Source: Methanosarcina siciliae T4/M (lineage in GTDB: Archaea; Halobacteriota; Methanosarcinia; Methanosarcinales; Methanosarcinaceae). Taken from it: a stretch of DNA of 64,000 bases. Where the stretch lies: contig NZ_CP009506.1 of NCBI RefSeq assembly GCF_000970085.1, positions 1 to 64,000 on the forward strand, in the 5' to 3' direction. The translations under genes and the position numbers were made by a program. The notes beneath the pieces were generated by a model, which worked only from the letters and a program-made list of their open reading frames with translations, did no database searches and was not told the origin of the DNA. Positions 1-8,988 of this stretch are shown piece after piece (position 1 is the stretch's first letter; every line of letters starts with the position of its first letter).

Positions 1-20
1 TATTTATGTTTAAACACAAC

Positions 21-40
21 TCCAATGGAAATAAAGGGGT
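21..40 (+). promoter_or_regulatory. Origin recognition box (ORB)-like element
   Basis: The 20-mer TCCAATGGAAATAAAGGGGT matches what I know of archaeal ORB/mini-ORB sites: a TCCANTGGAAA core followed by a short spacer and a G-string. It lies about 900 bp upstream of orc1/cdc6. An almost identical 20-mer (one difference) occurs on the minus strand at 26131-26150. Confidence 0.65.
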
Positions 41-770
41 CCTCACCATAACTATTAATACCGTGTACTTCCATTGCATCTACTGCAAATATGTCCTGAT
101 ATCATATGTTTATATACAATTATTATCGAAAATTTTAGCTAAAGAGCATTCCGAATACAGATTTAATATAGATTTATCAGGGTTTAAGAGATACCTTAAA
201 GTGCGCAACCAGCTCTTCAGTTTATCCCCTTTCCGTTGGGAATAAAAATTTCAGGCAATTTCAGGCATTACCTTTAAGAAACATGCATTTATCTATCCAT
301 CTTCCTTCGTGGAATTCTCATTAATAAGGTTTGACCTATCAAAATTATACGAAATAACAAACTAGGTTTCCAGAATTATCGAGAATCAATAGTGAAAGAC
401 AATTTGAAAATTAACAATTACACCTTCCCATATATCTTTTCCATGTCTGGATGTTCTAAATTTCCGAAATATAACTTCGGAATAATGAAAATGTTCTAAA
501 ACTCTTTCAAAATCTGAATTAAACATTTATAATTTCCTCGATTATCGGACCAATGGAAAATTGATGATATGATACTTCAGGCAGGCCTTTCAAGCATTTA
601 AACTTGGCATAATAATTGGGACTGAAAATTAGGACTTAAAACTAAAAAAATTAAGGGTCAAATATCAAGGGTCAAAGAAGAATTGTAAAATTAAGTTAAA
701 AACGAAACTGAAAATTAAGGTTGAAAATTTAAGATTAATAAGGAAAAACGCATGCAAGCTCATTAAATTT

Positions 771-824
771 ATTTGACTTGCTCTTAACATTTGACTTGCT
801 CTTAACATTTGACTTGCTCTTAAC
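771..824 (+). repeat. Three 18-bp direct repeats (iteron-like)
   Basis: Three identical consecutive copies of ATTTGACTTGCTCTTAAC occupy 771-788, 789-806 and 807-824, about 107 bp before the orc1/cdc6 start codon. Such iterons in an origin/promoter region could be initiator or repressor sites; no function is proven by the sequence. Confidence 0.85.
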
Positions 825-930
825 TTTACACACTCTGTCTGTGTATTTACCGTACATATAATTGTCCATATAAATTCGTTCAATCCGTTACATCTGTGTT
901 TTTATAACTTTTATACGAAGAGGGTCATTC

Positions 931-2175
931 ATGATAAAAGCTCAATCATTAGACGGCTTATTCGAAAAATTACTTGACGGAAAGTCAATTTTCAAAAACA
1001 AAGAGGTTCTTCGTCCTTCTTATACACCGGACCTGTTATTACACAGGAATGAACAGATAAACAGTCTTGCAACTATTCTGGTTTCTGCTCTCAGGGGAGA
1101 GACCCCTTCGAATGTCCTGATTTATGGAAAAACAGGGACAGGAAAAACTGCAGTTACCAGATATGTGGGAAAGGAACTTGAAAGGGTAAGTGAAGATAAA
1201 TCAATTTTCTGTTCTGTTGTTTATATTAACTGCGAGGTAATCGATACTCAGTACAGGCTTCTTGCAAACCTTGCCAGGCATTTCGAAGAAGAGGTCCCTA
1301 TGACCGGGTGGCCCACGGACCAGGTCTTCATGAAATTCAAGGAAGCAATCGATGCAAGAGATCAGGTTATCATCATAATTCTCGACGAAATTGACAAGCT
1401 GATAAAGAAAGGCGACGATGTCCTCTATAATCTGTCAAGGATCAATACAGACCTTAGGAAAGCCAAGGTCAGCATGATCGGGGTTTCTAACGATCTCAAA
1501 TTCACGGAATTTCTGGATCCCAGAGTCAAAAGTTCTCTGGGAGAGGAAGAACTGATCTTTCCACCCTATGATGCCGAACAGATCAGCGATATCCTGAAGC
1601 AAAGGGCAAAAATGGCTTATAACGACGGAGTACTGGGTGAAATGGTAATTCCGCTCTGTGCAGCTTTTGCAGCTCAGGAACACGGCGATGCCCGCCGGGC
1701 TCTTGACCTCCTGCGCGTTTCGGGAGAAATTGCAGAGAGAGAAAACCAGCCCCAGGTTCTTGAAGAACACGTCAGGCGCGCACAGGAAAAGATCGAAATT
1801 GACCGTGTTGTAGAAGTTGTAAGGACTCTTCCCACCCAGTCCAAGCTTGTACTCTACAGCATTATCCTGCTCAGGAGCCGGGGAAGAGAAGGAAAGAATG
1901 TCACAACCGGGGAGATGTATAACGTCTACCGCCAGCTCTGTTATCATATTGACGTGGATATTCTTACCCAGCGCAGGGTCACCGACCTGATGTCAGAGCT
2001 TGACATGCTGGGTATAGTAAATGCCGTAGTAGTCAGCAAGGGCCGTTACGGCAGGACAAAAGAAATTTCTTTAAGTGTGCCTGTGGAAAATACTCGCAAA
2101 GTACTTCTTGAAGATTACAGGCTCAAACCTCTGGTAGACTTCAAAACTTCCGTTTTCAACAAGATGTTCTCATAA
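931..2175 (+). CDS. cdc6: Orc1/Cdc6 replication initiator (AAA+ ATPase)
   Basis: Archaeal origin-recognition/helicase-loading protein, 414 residues, the usual family length. Walker A is GKTGTGKT (residues 66-73) and Walker B ends LDEIDKL (D152, E153). The R-rich segment HGDARRALDLLR after the AAA+ core is the sensor 2 region of Orc1/Cdc6, and the C-terminal third is the winged-helix DNA-binding domain that contacts ORBs. The start is supported by GAGGG about 7 nt upstream of ATG and by TATA-like sequence (TTTTATAC) just before. The AT-rich region with an ORB directly upstream suggests that it acts at its own origin and may autoregulate. A second, paralogous initiator is normal in Methanosarcina but is not in this window. 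Confidence 0.95.
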   Translation: MIKAQSLDGLFEKLLDGKSIFKNKEVLRPSYTPDLLLHRNEQINSLATILVSALRGETPSNVLIYGKTGTGKTAVTRYVGKELERVSEDKSIFCSVVYINCEVIDTQYRLLANLARHFEEEVPMTGWPTDQVFMKFKEAIDARDQVIIIILDEIDKLIKKGDDVLYNLSRINTDLRKAKVSMIGVSNDLKFTEFLDPRVKSSLGEEELIFPPYDAEQISDILKQRAKMAYNDGVLGEMVIPLCAAFAAQEHGDARRALDLLRVSGEIAERENQPQVLEEHVRRAQEKIEIDRVVEVVRTLPTQSKLVLYSIILLRSRGREGKNVTTGEMYNVYRQLCYHIDVDILTQRRVTDLMSELDMLGIVNAVVVSKGRYGRTKEISLSVPVENTRKVLLEDYRLKPLVDFKTSVFNKMFS

Positions 2176-2592
2176 AGTCCGGATTATCTTTCTGGTCCGG
2201 CCTTTCTGCTTTTCCTCCAATCTTTCAGGATAGCCACATTTTCAGGAAATAATATATACGATCCTGTGGTTTGTCTAGGAGCATATCATAATTCATGTGT
2301 CAGAATAGCTCGGTTCACATGCAAACATTGATCAACTCACATCTAGGTATAGATCAATATATTCAGGTTTCATATTATTCAAATTTCTACCAGAATTAAT
2401 AATTCAAATTTACAATATTATAATATCGAGTTTCTATTGAGGTTTCTACCGAGATTTTTGAGTTTTCTACTCAAATTTATATCTCAGGTTTATATCTCAG
2501 GTTTACAATTCAAATAAACTCAGATTTGTAATTCAAATCCGTTCAGGCTTATAATTTAAATCCAAGGACTCAGGTTTAAAAGGTAATTTTTG
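2176..2592. other. Intergenic region with short degenerate repeats
   Basis: No gene is visible. The segment is AT-rich and contains related short units (CAAATTT, CTCAGGTTTATAT). Two copies of TTTATATCTCAGG lie back to back at 2476-2501 with a decayed third to 2514, a 13-bp period also seen in other arrays in this window. A T-rich stretch after 2190 may end cdc6 transcription. Confidence 0.5.
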
Positions 2593-3153
2593 ATGAAGAT
2601 AATAGCTTTTGTAGGCATGCCAGCTTCGGGAAAATCCGAAGCTTCCCGGATTGCTGCTGAGATGGGCATTCCTGTTATTATTATGGGTGACGTGATCAGG
2701 AAGGAAGTACTGAAGCGTGGGCTCGAGCCTAATGATTCCAATACCGGAATGGTTGCAACGGACCTTCGCAAATGTGAGGGCATGAATGCCGTTGCCAGAC
2801 GCTGCGTTTCTCAGATCAGGGAAACAGGTTCGGAACTTGTAGTTGTTGATGGTGTGCGCGGGATTGCCGAAGTGGAGTGCTTCAGGCAGGAATTCGGAAA
2901 AGGTTTTGTTCTGATTTCGATTTACGCCCCCCTTGAGGTTCGCTTTTCCAGAGTCCAAAAAAGGGGCAGAAGCGATGATATGGACAGTATCGATGGGCTC
3001 CGCCAGAGAGACGAACGAGAACTCAGCTGGGGTATGGGGGAAGCTATCGAAGCTTCCAATGTGGAAATCGAAAACAACTTCGCTCTTGAGACCTTCAGAA
3101 AAGATGTTAGTGATGTTTTGAATAACTATTTGAAATCAAGCCCAGAAAAATAA
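2593..3153 (+). CDS. UPF0200 family nucleotide kinase-like protein
   Basis: Small P-loop protein of the archaeal UPF0200 (dephospho-CoA kinase/adenylate-kinase-like) family, 186 residues. The N-terminus MKIIAFVGMPASGKSE contains the P-loop GMPASGKS (residues 8-15); the protein continues with a nucleoside-kinase-like fold and a basic LID-type segment (FSRVQKRGRSDD). The substrate is unknown; a nucleotide or CoA precursor is only a guess from the fold. An upstream TTG gives one extra residue, but the ATG at 2593 is the natural start, 8 nt after AGGTAA. The next gene is also a universally archaeal uncharacterised family (UPF0201), and the pair lies next to cdc6. Confidence 0.88.
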   Translation: MKIIAFVGMPASGKSEASRIAAEMGIPVIIMGDVIRKEVLKRGLEPNDSNTGMVATDLRKCEGMNAVARRCVSQIRETGSELVVVDGVRGIAEVECFRQEFGKGFVLISIYAPLEVRFSRVQKRGRSDDMDSIDGLRQRDERELSWGMGEAIEASNVEIENNFALETFRKDVSDVLNNYLKSSPEK

Positions 3154-3313
3154 TATCTTAAGAAGAAATCTGACAGGTTACTTTTAAAGGTAAATAACTC
3201 AGTTGTTCAAACAAATCTGACAGGTAAATCTGACGGGTTGGTGTTCAAAAACAAACCCGAAAAACCGAAACTTTCCGGAACAATCCCATTTGAGCTTATA
3301 GTGGAGTAAATCT

Positions 3314-3793
3314 ATGATAAATGTAAAGGTTTCAGCAGCTGTCTATCCTACGGAAGACCCTGAAAAGGTCACCAAAGCAATTTCGGTTCTCTTCACAGGC
3401 ATAAAACTCCAAAAAGATCCTTTTGATGCAGTAGAATCCGAAAAAGGAGTTTTTCCTGCTTTTTGGCTTACAGGCGAGGGAGGACTTGATCTCCTGTTTA
3501 CCCTGCACGGGCTTATTCGCAGGGAAACGATTATAGACAGTATTCGCAACAAGGTTTTCAGTAAAGGATTATCTGGTGAAGGGCTTTTAGTTCGTTTTTT
3601 ACTGAACAAACAGGCAGCTTTTGTAGGAATTCCCAGCGCTCCAGCTGAAGAAGAGCCTCTGGGTTCCATCGAAGTTGTAATCAGGGCAGACTCTCCTGAA
3701 GAGATGGAAAGACTCTTTGAGTGGCTTTTGCCTCTCACCGAAGAAGGGGTACCGGTTGTTGAAGTGGAAATGGACTATGTTGAAAGAGATTGA
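3314..3793 (+). CDS. UPF0201 family protein
   Basis: Conserved archaeal protein of unknown function, 159 residues, matching UPF0201 in length and in its opening pattern (INVKVSAAVYPTEDPEKVTKAI). No catalytic motif, signal or membrane segment is visible; the sequence is acidic and compact. The ATG is preceded by GTGGAG at a suitable distance. It lies 160 bp downstream of the UPF0200 gene on the same strand, an arrangement I associate with Methanosarcina and relatives, so the two may be functionally linked. Confidence 0.85.
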   Translation: MINVKVSAAVYPTEDPEKVTKAISVLFTGIKLQKDPFDAVESEKGVFPAFWLTGEGGLDLLFTLHGLIRRETIIDSIRNKVFSKGLSGEGLLVRFLLNKQAAFVGIPSAPAEEEPLGSIEVVIRADSPEEMERLFEWLLPLTEEGVPVVEVEMDYVERD

Positions 3794-3982
3794 AATCCCG
3801 GAATCCAGAGGAGTCCAGTTAATTGCAAATTCTAGTTAAGTATAATTTAGTTCCCGTCCCAAATTTATGTAAATCAGGATGATTTAAAAGGGACCAATCA
3901 AAATTGATGACCTACACGGGACTAATTAACAAAAACTACTAGATGGGTTAATTAGCAAAGATGCATTAGCGAAAGTGAATTC

Positions 3983-4047
3983 AAAGGCGAATAACAAAGG
4001 CGAATAACAAAGGCGAATAACAAAGGCGAATAACAAAGGCGAATAAC
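3983..4047 (+). repeat. 13-bp tandem repeat, five perfect copies
   Basis: AAAGGCGAATAAC is repeated five times without error (3983-4047), with a decayed sixth copy (AAAGAAAATTAAC). The array ends 30 bp before the start codon of the next gene, so it lies in its promoter or leader. No spacers, so it is not CRISPR. Confidence 0.95.
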
Positions 4048-4077
4048 AAAGAAAATTAACAGGGGTGAATTGTCATC

Positions 4078-4851
4078 ATGCAGCTGCCTAGAATCAGTTT
4101 TTCATCGCGTGCGGTCGTTGAAGACCCTTTTAAGTGGGCATACACACTCGAAGACCACGGATATACGGGCTGGGAGATCGTACAGGAAGGATCCCAGTGC
4201 CTGAGCAGCAAAACTGTTCAGAACCTGAAGAATATTTATGAAACCACCAATCTGGAACTGACCCTGCACCTGCCTTTTTCTGATATGAACCTCGCAGGCC
4301 TGAACGACTCAATCCGTGCAGAAGTCCTCAGGCAGATGAAGAACTATCTTACCCTTGCCTCTAATTATGTCAGCCTTGCTGTGGTACATCCCGGCTATCT
4401 CTCTCCTTACGGAGCGCAGGTGCCAGATCAAGCCTACATGACAAATCTTGCTTCTATCCGGGAATTATGCGACTTTGCCGCAGATTTCGGGATCATTATA
4501 GCTGTTGAGAATATGCCCGATTTTCCGAAGATTTTTGGCAAATACCCTGACGAAATGCAGGAAATGCTCGATGCTATCGGGAGCCATAACGTGGGCTTTA
4601 CCTTCGATGTAGGGCATGCCAATACTGTTGGGCTTATAGACGAGTTTCTGGACCAGCTGAATGACAGAATTTCCCATGTGCATATCCACGATAACATGGG
4701 TAAAAAAGATGAGCATCTTCCCCTCGGAGAGGGTAACATAGATTGGAAGCACGTTATGGGGAAGCTCTCAAACTATAAGGGAATCTTTGTTACCGAAATG
4801 TCTTCGGTTGAAGAAGGGATCAAAAGCCTTGAATTCTTGAGGAAGCTGTGA
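4078..4851 (+). CDS. Sugar phosphate isomerase/epimerase-like TIM-barrel protein (AP endonuclease 2 superfamily)
   Basis: Xylose-isomerase-like TIM barrel, 257 residues. Metal-ligand motifs of the superfamily are visible: LHLPF (barrel strand 3), VVHPGY, AVENMP (catalytic Glu), FTFDVGHAN (Asp/His pair), HVHIHDN (two His) and VTEM near the C-terminus. These usually bind two or three divalent metals for isomerisation, epimerisation or AP-site cleavage; the actual substrate cannot be read from the sequence. Transcribed alone; the 13-bp array sits directly upstream. GGGG at 4062-4065 lies about 12 nt before ATG, a rather distant ribosome-binding site. Confidence 0.85.
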   Translation: MQLPRISFSSRAVVEDPFKWAYTLEDHGYTGWEIVQEGSQCLSSKTVQNLKNIYETTNLELTLHLPFSDMNLAGLNDSIRAEVLRQMKNYLTLASNYVSLAVVHPGYLSPYGAQVPDQAYMTNLASIRELCDFAADFGIIIAVENMPDFPKIFGKYPDEMQEMLDAIGSHNVGFTFDVGHANTVGLIDEFLDQLNDRISHVHIHDNMGKKDEHLPLGEGNIDWKHVMGKLSNYKGIFVTEMSSVEEGIKSLEFLRKL

Positions 4852-4907
4852 GTACTCAAGGCTCTGCTTTTTCAAAATAATTGTTTCACCCGAAGAACCT
4901 GTTGAAA

Positions 4908-5747
4908 TTACTTTTTAGTTGCCTTGCAAAAGATAACATTATTTCCATTCCAGAGATCGATATCCGGCAAAACATCGTCATAACACTCGATTTTTTCAAA
5001 GCCTTCCTGTCCCAGTATTTTTTTTAGATCATCAGACTTAAAGAAGTGAGTCCAAAAACGATATACATCAAAATTGTCAGAATTATCGATCACTATGTGC
5101 TGATACAATATTACTTTGTCTTTCGGATAGTAAAAGGACTCTGAAAGAATCAGGTGTGATCTGTCTTTCCAGAAGCCACGCTCTTCCACTTCCCAGGATT
5201 TCTCAGCAACTTTCGTTTCAATGTCTTTATCGCTCAGAACATCAAAAATGAAAGTTCCGCCAGGTTTCAAAGCCCTGTAAACATTATGCAACAATTTCTT
5301 TCTTGCCTCTGGTATTAGGACACCAAAGTCAGTAAAAACCATCATTACAAGATTATATTTATTTTCTTCACGCAATTCAAGGTAATTCAGGTTTAAGTAT
5401 TCTATATCCAGATTTTTCTTTATGGCTTCACTTCTGGCATATTCGATTGAATTCTTAGAGAAATCGACACCTGTTACTTTATGTCCTCTCTCCGCCATGA
5501 GCTCGGCATACAATCCGGGCCCGCATCCCAGATCAAGAATGTTCATTTTTTCCAGATTGACCGAATTTAAAATCCAGTCCACAGTACTCTTTATACTCGT
5601 TCTTCTCCGGCTTGCAAGGTCGATATCCGGGTTTAGGTGAACATCCAACAACTGCTTTGAAATGTGGTCATCTGTCCACATAACAGCATTCCCTTCTGTA
5701 TAGATTTGCGGTTTTTTTGCAAATTCAATAATATCTGTAAAATTCAT
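4908..5747 (-). CDS. Class I SAM-dependent methyltransferase
   Basis: Soluble methyltransferase of 279 residues. Motif I is ILDLGCGPGLYAEL, followed by VTGVDFSKNSIEYA (acidic ribose-binding Asp) and a post-I region ending LKPGGTFIFDV; the C-terminal half is the UbiE/Cfr-type substrate region. The substrate is unknown. The frame is open for 12 codons further upstream, but the internal ATG at 5747 is preceded by a strong GGAGG (seven nt away) and is preferred. Transcribed convergently with the TIM-barrel gene; a degenerate 26-bp repeat array lies in the leader/promoter region. Confidence 0.85.
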   Translation of the reverse strand: MNFTDIIEFAKKPQIYTEGNAVMWTDDHISKQLLDVHLNPDIDLASRRRTSIKSTVDWILNSVNLEKMNILDLGCGPGLYAELMAERGHKVTGVDFSKNSIEYARSEAIKKNLDIEYLNLNYLELREENKYNLVMMVFTDFGVLIPEARKKLLHNVYRALKPGGTFIFDVLSDKDIETKVAEKSWEVEERGFWKDRSHLILSESFYYPKDKVILYQHIVIDNSDNFDVYRFWTHFFKSDDLKKILGQEGFEKIECYDDVLPDIDLWNGNNVIFCKATKK

Positions 5748-5781
5748 TAATGAGCCCTCCTTTCCAACTTCACAGACTCTC

Positions 5782-5908
5782 ATATCTGCGATTAACCGTT
5801 AGACCCAATATCTATGATTAACCGTCAAACTCTATATCTACAATCAGCCTTCAGACGCTATATTTGCGATTAACCGTGACTCTATATCTACGATTAAACG
5901 TTAACATC
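5782..5908. repeat. Degenerate tandem repeat, about 26 bp x 5
   Basis: Five diverged units of about 26 bp (one shortened) contain the core ATCTRCGATTAACCGT, starting just upstream of the methyltransferase gene. A separate 20-bp direct repeat (CAGACAGTATTTATCTTAT, two copies) lies at 6003-6041. Together they fill most of the 299-bp gene-free stretch to 6046. Confidence 0.75.
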
Positions 5909-6046
5909 TTTCAATAAAAAAGAATGGTTCAGTTGTTGTTCATCACCGAACATTTTTAGGATTCCCTGTTAATAAAGTTTCGGTGTGTTGGGAACTCCTC
6001 ACGCAGACAGTATTTATCTTATCAGACAGTATTTATCTTATTTTAT

Positions 6047-6535
6047 TCAGCTGTCATCAGGCAGTTCTTTTTCTTTGAGGTATCTGGTCCAGTCCCCATG
6101 ATCAATTACCTCAGTTTCGGGCTTTTCGTCATACACGTAAATAATTCCCTTGAGTTTTTTCTCCGGGAGTTCCAGGTCCACATATTCCCTGTGGTACCCG
6201 CCAAAAAGCTCCATATAATCAATGGATTTTGCAACTTCAAGCTGCTTTTTTCCTGAAAACCTGCGCACCTCTGCGACCACGGCACCGTTTGCCGAAGGAT
6301 AAACAGCAGGGTAGGGGCCAAGGGAATAGAGGGTATATCCATCGATTTTTGTAGTCCCAAGGAATTCAGACCGATTTTGAAGATCGAAACGCCGGTTATT
6401 GTAAAGCTCGTTTCTTAAGCTGCCGTAAAGTGCCATTATGAGCTCTTCACCCTCCACTCTTTCGTATGAGCGCTGCCAGCAGACATTCCTGTGGAAGACC
6501 CTGCCATAAAGAGTCCGATCTGTTTCCTGAGACAT
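6047..6535 (-). CDS. Gamma-glutamylcyclotransferase-like (AIG2/GGCT fold) protein
   Basis: GGCT-like small protein; the signature MALYGSLR near residue 34 corresponds to the family's N-terminal YGTLR loop, followed by GYTLYSLGPYPAVYP and VVAEVRRFS, as in the AIG2/GGCT fold. The usual catalytic Glu follows the valine-rich strand; here EVRRF and a Tyr-rich tract are visible, but I cannot fix the residue. The family would place the start near the ATG at 6436 (129 residues), which has GGAGGG 13 nt upstream; the longer ATG at 6535 is given because the extra 33 codons stay open. Function in the cell is unknown. Confidence 0.7.
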   Translation of the reverse strand: MSQETDRTLYGRVFHRNVCWQRSYERVEGEELIMALYGSLRNELYNNRRFDLQNRSEFLGTTKIDGYTLYSLGPYPAVYPSANGAVVAEVRRFSGKKQLEVAKSIDYMELFGGYHREYVDLELPEKKLKGIIYVYDEKPETEVIDHGDWTRYLKEKELPDDS

Positions 6536-6565
6536 GTTTTCCCTTCTTCACACATCCTTTTTAGT

Positions 6566-6655
6566 CCGATCTTTTTTCCGATCTTTTAATCTGTTTTTCG
6601 ATCCGACATTAGTCCGATTTTCAATCCGTTTTTTAATTCGATTTTTAATCCGAGC
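6566..6655. repeat. Degenerate short repeats in the 6536-6665 spacer
   Basis: About seven diverged units of TTTTTAATCCGATCTT type (TTAGTCCGATC, TTTTCGATCCGA, TTTTTAATCCGAG) fill the spacer between the GGCT-like and aSelBL genes. Probably expanded intergenic repeats without coding capacity. Confidence 0.6.
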
Positions 6656-6665
6656 TCTTTTTATC

Positions 6666-7718
6666 TTATTTTGAAAAACCGTAACCTGCAAAGCGCTGGG
6701 TCAGGTCAAGGTTTGCGAGCAGGAAACGGTCTTCTTTACTGTAGGCAACCTTTTTGTTTCCCGAAAGTTCCAGCAAGCAGGTGGTTCCCGGTTTTGCTTC
6801 TTTTACTTCATTTCCGTCAAACAGGATTTTTTCAACGCGCACGGGTTCGGACTGCAAACCGACAAAAAGGTGGAGGACACTTGCAGGTTCTATCTTTTTC
6901 GTGAACTTTGAGATGGTACATTCCAGGGTATAGTCAGTAGTTACGATTTCCTTATCGGAAATGATGAAGCCTCTCTCTATGTCTTTTGCCTGTACATTTT
7001 TCAGGCGCATGCCAACTCTTGTGCCTGTCGGGGCGCTGTCAATATCAATATCATGGCTCTGGATAGAGCGGATTTCGATATCCCTGTCAAGCGGGAAAAT
7101 TTTGGTTTTATCCTTGTCCTTTGAGATGCCCTGCTTGACAACCCCGAGTACGACACAACCTTTGCCTGTCACATTGAAAGCGTGGTCTATAAAGATCCTT
7201 GCCGGCAGGCTGTTGAGTTCTGCCTGTTCGGCTTCTATTTTCTCTGCCATCTCATTTATACTGGCTTTAAGGTCGTCTACGCCTTCAAAGGGATTCTTTG
7301 CGCTTTTGTTTGTGTTCAGGGCGATACATTCCCAGTCCTGGAGTATAGTTCCTGCAGTGATTACCTTTATTTTTGCCTTCAGTTCGTCAACTGCATACAT
7401 ATGGGTGCTGTCCGACTTTGTAAGGGCAATAATTCCATGTTTAAACCCGAGCAGGTCCAGGGCAATGATGCATTCTCCGGTATGGGCGTCCAGGCCCTGG
7501 GGAGGGATGCACAGGACTGCCAGGTCGGAAATATTCAGGGCCGTAATCAGGGATTTCAGGGTTTTCGGATAGCTGTGCGCATCCACAAAAACCATTTTAC
7601 GGCTTTCCTTATCGTTATTGTACATGGTTATGTCGGAAGACGTTCCTTTTCTCCCGAGGTTTGCGGCAAGGGAGGTCCTTCCGCTTTTTTCTGTCCCTAT
7701 AATTGCAACGTTTACCAT
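6666..7718 (-). CDS. SelB-like elongation-factor homologue (aSelBL), GTPase motifs degraded
   Basis: Translation-factor-like protein of 350 residues: an EF-Tu/SelB G domain (1-180) followed by two beta-barrel domains, without the C-terminal domain that SelB uses for mRNA recognition. The P-loop reads GTEKSGRTS (8-16), with Arg14 replacing the invariant Lys. The switch II DxxG motif is DAHSYP (46-51), so its Gly is lost. The base-specific NKxD is TKSD (100-103). This matches the archaeal aSelBL family, once proposed as a pyrrolysyl-tRNA factor and later argued to have lost normal GTPase function while keeping tRNA and ribosome surfaces. The start at 7718 has GGGGA 7 nt upstream; the frame stays open for 29 more codons without a better start. 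It lies about 1.3 kb from a TAG-interrupted kinase gene. Confidence 0.85.
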   Translation of the reverse strand: MVNVAIIGTEKSGRTSLAANLGRKGTSSDITMYNNDKESRKMVFVDAHSYPKTLKSLITALNISDLAVLCIPPQGLDAHTGECIIALDLLGFKHGIIALTKSDSTHMYAVDELKAKIKVITAGTILQDWECIALNTNKSAKNPFEGVDDLKASINEMAEKIEAEQAELNSLPARIFIDHAFNVTGKGCVVLGVVKQGISKDKDKTKIFPLDRDIEIRSIQSHDIDIDSAPTGTRVGMRLKNVQAKDIERGFIISDKEIVTTDYTLECTISKFTKKIEPASVLHLFVGLQSEPVRVEKILFDGNEVKEAKPGTTCLLELSGNKKVAYSKEDRFLLANLDLTQRFAGYGFSK

Positions 7719-8064
7719 TGTGAGTCCCCTTTTCTGAATTAATGTTTCTAAATCTATGATATTTGTGAGAGTACTTCCGGATTGTTGAGTTCGCTTTGAA
7801 TGCAATGTTAGTTGAATTTAAAGATTAATTGGACTTTAACTCTTAATATTTCTGAATCTGACGACTAAAGTAGTATATAGACTTACTAAGAGTTTTAAAT
7901 TGAAAGTAAGTGAGCTAGTAAGCAACCCTTTAATCATAAACTGAATTAACACCCTTAATCCTGCTATTAATACTAAAAAGCTTTACCTTCTGGAAATGTA
8001 AAATTATACATATTGGACGGAAAAAACACCAGTATAAATGTTAACCTAATTGTAAGACGAAATA

Positions 8065-8292
8065 ATGTCAGGCAGATTGATGAGACAAAGGCAAATCAAG
8101 TATTATCTTATCGGAATTCGAAAGCATTTACAAGATCAGAAACTATCAGATCTTTCAGTACGGTCTAAGATGACCGGAGTTAGAAGTTTTTACAAAAGTT
8201 TCGATATTGAAATTCCCACTATGCAGGGGATTGGGAAAGTAAAACCGCTTCCTGTTCTTTCAGTTCCCCCCTGGCTCGCCTCATCACTATGA
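8065..8292 (+). pseudogene. Integrase fragment (N-terminal SAM-like DNA-binding domain)
   Basis: Open frame of 75 codons whose segment SDLSVRSKMTGVRSFYKSFD resembles the N-terminal core-binding domain of tyrosine recombinases from Methanosarcina. The catalytic domain (R..H-x-x-R..Y) is absent, and downstream sequence is non-coding, so this is a truncated relic. It marks the left side of the accessory island, with a second, oppositely oriented integrase remnant at 13.4-14.0 kb. The assignment is by pattern resemblance only. Confidence 0.5.
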
Positions 8293-8635
8293 TCTTAAAA
8301 AGTTATTTCCCAGTCCGAACCTGGGATAGGCAGCAGGCATAGCAGCAGAAACCATATCTCGCAGAACTGGAAGGATAGAAGTTATTGCAGAAATCGATTC
8401 TTAATGGCAGTTGTGTTTGTTGTTGCGGAAGCGTGAGAGCGAGTACAGTCACGCCTCCGGATATTGCGGTAGCAGATTTCAATCAATATAAGGTAATTTG
8501 AGTTGTTTTTCTTTTTTAACGGTTGTTTTATTCTAAGGACTGTCTGTATTAATTCATTATCTGAGAAGTGCAGAAGAAATGCAAAATTAACATTGGCATC
8601 CCTAGTAAATTATATTATTAGTGATAACAGAATTC
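8293..8635. other. Gene-free stretch with one hairpin
   Basis: Nothing coding is visible. At 8426-8459 the sequence can form an 11-bp stem with one mismatch (CGGAAGCGTGA against TCACGCCTCCG) and a 12-nt loop, the only GC-rich spot here; it may be a small RNA or an element end. Confidence 0.4.
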
Positions 8636-8814
8636 GGCTCTTCGCTATTTCCGGTGGGTTGGGAATATTTGTGTAGTTATAAAGTGGTTAAGCCAAAAAG
8701 GGGAGTATCGAGCTTGAATGTGATTTTCAATTGCAAGTGCGTCTAAATTTTATATATGTTCTTTCGATATTTACTAGATGGATTTAAGTTAGCCCCTTGA
8801 AACAGCGAAGAGCC
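8636..8814. mobile_element. MITE-like element with terminal inverted repeats
   Basis: About 179 bp bounded by near-perfect inverted repeats: left GGCTCTTCGCTATTTC, right (reverse strand) GGCTCTTCGCTGTTTC, the matching segment being about 16 bp with one mismatch. There is no transposase inside, so it would be non-autonomous, mobilised by a full-length IS with the same ends elsewhere. No clear target duplication is seen. It lies between the integrase fragment and the sensor kinase. Confidence 0.65.
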
Positions 8815-8988
8815 CAAAATAATTTATAATGGATCAATCATATATTATTATACACTGAATTAATATAATAGTTACATTATGTAAACGTTAAACTAGCAGA
8901 AAACTGGCACAAAATATTTAAGTCAGATTCTAGAATTCAAGTAAACCAACAATAGTTGGCTATGAAAAATATCAAAAACTAGGATATA

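Larger units (their letters stand above)
1..930. other. AT-rich gene-free region upstream of orc1/cdc6, candidate replication origin
   Basis: No convincing gene is present. The region is strongly AT-rich, with long A/T runs and low-complexity stretches (about 600-730). It carries one good ORB-like element (21-40), a weaker one (548-560, GACCAATGGAAAA) and three 18-bp direct repeats (771-824), and it ends at the start of the initiator gene. In many archaea the origin lies directly next to orc1/cdc6 and is bound by its product, so this is the likely origin or its right part; the window cuts the left side. The assignment to oriC is inference from composition, motif and neighbour. Confidence 0.6.

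Noticed and set aside
3983..4047. Possible CRISPR array
   Set aside because: Repeats are contiguous without spacers and only 13 bp long; the other arrays are alike.
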